Shown here one piece after another: positions 59,843 to 64,000 of a stretch of 64,000 bases of DNA. The notes under the pieces are model-generated. The model ran no database searches, was not told the DNA's origin, and worked only from the letters and a program-made list of their open reading frames with translations. How positions within the stretch are numbered: position 1 is the stretch's first letter; each line of letters begins with the position of its first letter. The DNA lies in assembly GCF_000189635.1 (NCBI RefSeq), contig NW_002476186.1, positions 248,001 through 312,000 of the forward strand, given 5' to 3'. The position numbers and the translations under genes were made by a program. Source of the stretch: Tetrahymena thermophila SB210 (lineage: Eukaryota > Ciliophora > Oligohymenophorea > Hymenostomatida > Tetrahymenidae).

Positions 59843-62172
59843 TCATTATTAGATCTTAGAAGCAGAAGAGGGATATCTTGTGTGTCTAGCTTTGGAGTAA
59901 GAATCATAGATACTCTTATTATTTATAATTTCGTTTCCTAAAGCTTATATTTGAGATTGATGTTCTTTAAGTTTTTCAGCGTTGTATTTAAATTCACCAA
60001 TTGCAGATTCTAACTTTTCATATTTGTTGATCATATCGTGAACTTCTTAATCCTTTAAGTTGACAAGGTGCTTGAGATCATTTATTTCAGTGTTCATAAT
60101 ATTGACTTAGTTTTGATGAGAAATCTTAATAGATTCAATGACGTTATTATTAGAAGTTTCTAATTTCTTTCTCTAATCTTCTAATTCACTAGCCTTGAGC
60201 TTTTCTAATCTTCTAAGATGGTCATTTTGACTGTCATTGTCTTATTTGAGTTTTTTGATTTCTCTGTCTTGTAATTCTCTGTGCTTCAAGTGATTTTAAA
60301 CTTCTTTTTCCTTGATTTCGATGGTATCTTTTAAATTAAATAAAAGGTTTAAATAAAATTTTTATTTTCAACAAATAAATTAATTTAAATGTAAGCAATT
60401 TTATTGATTTAAATAATATTAAAAATTTTACCTTTAAGTCTTTGAATGTCTTCCTTTAAGTAGTTGATGGTTGATTCTAACTTCTTCTTTTGTTCGTTAG
60501 CCTTTGTTTCTAAGACAGAGAGCTTAAGCTTCAAATCTTCAACTGTGATATCACGTTCATGTTAGAGATGAGCATACTTCTTCTTCCATTCTTCAATTTC
60601 AGCAAAGGCATTAGAAATATCTTATTCAAGACCGTCACGGATTTCAGCGTGTTGAGCACGGTTTGAATCAATTTCTTAATTCTTAGCAAGAAGTAACTAT
60701 TTAAGATTTTCAATTTCTTCTTGGAGATACTTAATTTAATTGCGTTGAGCAGAAGCGAATTCATTTTATTGGTTGTTGAGGGTGTCATACTTGATAGCTG
60801 CTTCTTAATTTTCTTAAGCGCGTTAGTTGTCAAGGTAAGTATATTTTATTTTCCAATTATCAACGTCAGCCATGAGACGATTGATTTCATCATTAAGACT
60901 ATCACGTACAAGTTGCTTTTCGCGGATTTAGTTTTGAATTTCTGCTTCCTTAGCATCAATAATATTTTAAAGTTCATCCTTTTCAGCATTAAGGGCTTAG
61001 ATTTGATTTTCGTGGTGGAACTTTAAACCTTAAATGTCAGAAGTGTGTTGATTATGAAGTTAATCATGGAGAGCAGAGATTTCACTGTTGGCGAAATCAT
61101 TGTTATCAGCGATACGGTCCTTCAAGGCTTGTAAGTCATGACGCAAGTTGTGGGTTTCTTCTTCATAATTGCGCTTTAATCCTCTGTTTTAGTCAATAAG
61201 AGCTTCTATTTCTTTAGTCTTAACATCAAGTAGGTTACGAAGTTTATGGATTTCACCACTCATAACTTCCAATTCATTATCATGCAACTTCTTAAGGGAA
61301 TCAAGCTATTCGCTGGCTTGTTAGTCGAGTTTGCTTCTTAAGTTTTCAAGTTCTTAGCGACTTTCAACTTCTAATTCAGAGATCTTCATCTTCAACTTTT
61401 CACGATCTTCATTAAGACGGTAGGCTTCAGAAGAACCATCGTAGCGGGCTTGAGAAATTTGGCTGCTGAGCTTAGCAATTTCCTTTTCACGATCTTCGAC
61501 AATATTACGAAGTTTGCGGAGTTATTCTTCGTAGAGTTCAATGTTGGCAAGATGAGATTTCTTCAAGTTTTCTATCTTATCATGAGAGTCTGTGGTCAAT
61601 TTGAAACGAACATCTTCATTTTCCTTGACCTTATCAATTTCTCCTTGCTTTAATTCATCGCGGAGACGAGCATTTTCTGTTGATAAACGCTTTAATTCCA
61701 TTTCATAGTTGGACTTAAGAGAAATTATATTATTCATTTAAGTTTCATACTTTTGTCTCCAAATGTCGCTTTCGGCTTTGCGCTAATTAGTTTGCTTTTG
61801 TAATCCTTCATTTTCTTAAGATAGATTACCATTCATACGAACTAATTCTTCGCATTTGTGTTCAAGCTCAAGAGCCTTTTTAGCACGGAAGTGAGCCAAT
61901 TCTAAGTCAGTGTTAGCTTAGCACAAGCTGCTTTCAAGTTCATTGCATCTGCTCTTCCATAAATCGATTTCTTCACCATTACCGATAATATTATTCTTGT
62001 AGGCAGTGCTTTAGTTTAAACCTCCTTCGTAATTGGGGCCAGTTTTCTTTGAAGTTTCAGGAGTTCTGGAGTAGTTGATTGGGCTACGTGAGTAACTGGT
62101 GTTAACAGGATTAACAACTGAGGGGTTTTTCTTGATAGGGGAAGAGGTGTAAGGACTTCTGCTATTGTACAT
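59843..62172 (-). CDS. Long coiled-coil cytoskeletal protein, 741 aa
   Basis: Two exons (62172-60432 and 60327-59843) joined by a 104-nt intron give 742 codons. The first 60 residues form a basic S/T/P-rich head (MYNSRSPYTSSPIKKNPSVV). From about residue 75 to 700 the protein is one nearly continuous coiled coil with heptads such as LRDELKQGEIDKVKENEDVR, EQLRKLRNIVEDREKEIAKL and LHDNELEVMSGEIHKLRNLL. A repeated phrase of the form L..LL..K..EI..L recurs (LRNLLDVKTKEIEALI, LKQLLLAKNQEIDSNR, LKHLVNLKDQEVHDMI), suggesting an internal repeat. The tail is short and basic (YSKARHTRYPSSASK). Codon use is richer in G and C than in its neighbours, a sign of high expression. Head-plus-coil layout fits ciliate cortical filament proteins such as tetrins, but the exact family is not certain. 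Confidence 0.88.
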
Positions 62173-63623
62173 CTTTTATTTATCTGTTGGTTGAATTAGT
62201 TTATTGTTGATTGATCAGATCTTAATACTTGTTTTGATTTTGCTAGTTGGATTGCTATTAATATAAAGAAAAATGGTGATTAGGATATGTTTTATATGCT
62301 GGGCAATTGCTAAAGTAGTTGCTTTATATGAAGAATTGAAGTACCTTTTGAAGATAAGTTTTATGCTGAATCTATTTTGCTTTGTTTTTATATGTGCTAT
62401 TCCTCTCTCGAGTTTTTTAATTTTTTTTATTTTATTTTTAATATGAATTTTTTATTGGTTGGTCAATCCGCTTTTATATTACAAAATCAATCAATAAATT
62501 TTATATAAATTAGGAGTGATACATTCTTATTTCTGAATTAATTATAAATATACTTCTCTTCTGATAAAGTTAAAAATTATTTGGCTATTCATGAGAAAAT
62601 TTTGATGAAATAATTATTGTCTGCTAAATCCCTTATTATTTTATTTGCTTTGTAAATACAAAAACTACTAAATTTTATTCTTTGGTGGATACTTCACTGC
62701 TTTATTTTGTATTTTATCCATAACTATTCACAAAAAAAATTTCGCCCTATCAAATTCACTATTCATTCCTTTAATTTTTAATTTTTTTACATACTTTTGA
62801 TAAATATATTCGTTTATATCTCTCCTCAAACAGCTACTCATATTTTTTATTTCATTTTAACTTCGCCCAAAATACTTTGATTATTTTGCTTACCCAACCA
62901 AATAAATGAAAAACTAAAATAATCCACACATAAAATTTAAATTTAAATTTATTTAACGTTAAAAATAACAAACATTTATTTTTAGAACTACAATAGTAAC
63001 TCTAAAATATTGAAGCAAATACATTAGATTTTAATGAAATCTGTATTACAATATGCTAAAAAAAATAAACTATTCTATCTTAAAATGAAATTGGAAAGCA
63101 TTCAAATTTATTCAAAAGATTTTAAAATAGATAAAAATTCGATTGCTCTCTTAAATGATTTTAACTAAGTTAAAACATAAAAAGAATTTCCTTTCTATTA
63201 AAATGAACTCTCATATAATTTTTCATATGATAGAGAGATAGAATTTATTTAATAAATAAATAAGATATAATCTAAATTATTATTTTATAAGTCCAGCTTC
63301 TCTAATAAAAATTGCATATATATGGATATTAATAAATAAATAAAGAATTGAGTATTGATCATAAAATATAATTAATATTTAAACACAACTAAACCCCATA
63401 ATTAAAGTTGATTTCCAACGACTTTTACACCTCAAAAAAAGTTAAGAGCATTGAAAATTTGTAAGCTCTAACAATATAAAATAATAAATTAAATTATTGA
63501 ATGATTAAAATGAAATCAAATAATAATAAATAACATTTTGCAAAATAGTTAGTGAATATAAATTTGATTATTAATTAAGATTAATTTTTTTGATTAAACA
63601 TATTAATTAATTTATTATTTTTT
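62173..63623. other. Intergenic region upstream of the coiled-coil gene
   Basis: 5' flank of the coiled-coil gene and 3' flank of the gene at the right edge. The first 250 bases are less AT-extreme and likely carry the promoter and leader. The rest is A/T-rich with no recognisable feature. Confidence 0.5.
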
Positions 63624-64000
63624 TCAAGATAATAACTTTTATTAAAAATCTTATGAACCTCCTACTCCAGTCTAATTGCTGAAAGAGGAGTATTCTATTT
63701 ACATAGACTAATTATTATTATTATTATTATTAATATTATTACTGTTGTTTACAAATTACAAAGAGGTGGAGCCGATGCTGATTTTATCGGATCCATCTCC
63801 TTTTTATATATTATTTTCTTTTCCAGCTAAGCTTTTATTCAACAAATCTTTAGTAGAAATAAATGTTAATTCAGGATCTAAGTTAAATTTTTCAATACGC
63901 TTTATATGTAAAGGGCCAGGATTTATTTTCTTTTAGAACTCGCAAAAGCGCCTGTATTCTTCGTTTACCTAAGCCAGAAGCTCGTGCATGTATCTTATGG
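63624..64000 (-). CDS. 3' part of an unknown gene, cut by the window edge
   Basis: The frame enters from the right edge reading YMHELLAQVNEEYRRFCEFQ, then INPGPLHIKRIEKFNLDPEL and TFISTKDLLNKSLAGKENN. It passes through a poly-Asn run encoded by ATT-repeat DNA on the plus strand (about 63711-63740), and ends VGGSQDFQQKLLS at TGA 63624-63626. The helical first part with a basic HIKRIEKF looks like a folded domain; the rest is a low-complexity tail. At least 124 C-terminal residues are in view, without an intron. No family recognised, and the 5' end is outside the window. Confidence 0.7.
63711..63741. repeat. (ATT)n trinucleotide repeat coding for polyasparagine
   Basis: About ten copies of ATT on the plus strand, read as AAT (Asn) codons in the minus-strand gene at the right edge. 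Such runs are common in low-complexity tails of ciliate proteins. Confidence 0.75.

Noticed and set aside
1-64000. Reading the window with standard stop codons, which would make it a gene desert of short ORFs
   Set aside because: Sec23, NAD+ synthetase, XRP2, HDDC2 and the P4-ATPase all need TAA and TAG as glutamine and end at TGA, so the ciliate code is certain.
1-64000. Telomeric (GGGGTT)n repeats, the Tetrahymena chromosome breakage sequence, rDNA or retroelement remains
   Set aside because: No tandem telomere repeats, no breakage-type 15-mer, no rRNA and no reverse-transcriptase-like frame were seen.

Overview
The window reads as macronuclear-type DNA of an oligohymenophorean ciliate, most likely Tetrahymena or a close relative. 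It is extremely A+T rich, and every convincing gene uses TAA and TAG as ordinary glutamine codons with TGA as the only stop. Introns are AT-rich GT...AG, mostly 45-210 nt, which is longer than Paramecium introns. All coordinates below use this genetic code (translation table 6). A bacterial or standard-code reading breaks every gene into short pieces.

Layout: a secreted/type I membrane giant (995-7330 +) faces a cyclic-nucleotide-binding-domain protein (7987-13519 -). Then come a mitochondrial carrier (14846-15745 +), a small basic protein (17225-17707 -), two weak plus-strand ORFs (18.8-19.5 and 20.1-20.7 kb), an F-box protein (21239-23644 -), and a Neo1/ATP9-type P4-ATPase (25238-29299 -). 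These are followed by an XRP2 (RP2) homologue (30162-31268 -), a tiny candidate gene (32195-32512 -), an HDDC2-type HD-domain nucleotidase (32779-33423 -) and SEC23 (35996-38700 -). Next are a 1747-residue beta-propeller/cadherin-like membrane protein without introns (39938-45181 +), tRNA-Asp(GTC) (45974-46045 -), glutamine-dependent NAD+ synthetase (46470-48869 +) and the histone-fold repressor subunit NC2-alpha/DRAP1 (50377-51157 -). The right end holds a Q/N-rich giant (52942-57215 +), a small basic coiled-coil protein (57871-58854 +), an 80-residue protein (59524-59766 +), a long coiled-coil cytoskeletal protein (59843-62172 -), and the 3' end of an unknown gene (63624-64000 -).

Exon models for SEC23 (750 aa), NAD+ synthetase (704 aa), XRP2 (368 aa), HDDC2 (214 aa), NC2-alpha (163 aa), the coiled-coil protein (741 aa), the F-box protein (801 aa) and the propeller protein (1747 aa) each gave an open frame that is an exact multiple of three. 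The genes are unrelated housekeeping, trafficking, ciliary and cortical functions, each with its own promoter; there is no operon-like clustering. XRP2, SEC23 and the flippase share a membrane-traffic theme, but this may be coincidence.

The items most worth a second look are: a 111-bp palindromic MITE-like element with an 8-bp target duplication inside an intron of the first gene; several otherwise coding-like frames interrupted by in-frame TGA (about 52.2, 18.9 and 32.4 kb); and a 24.1-kb patch that reads as protein on both strands. Because only TGA stops translation in this AT-rich DNA, open frames of 60-200 codons arise by chance, so I treated bare ORFs with suspicion.
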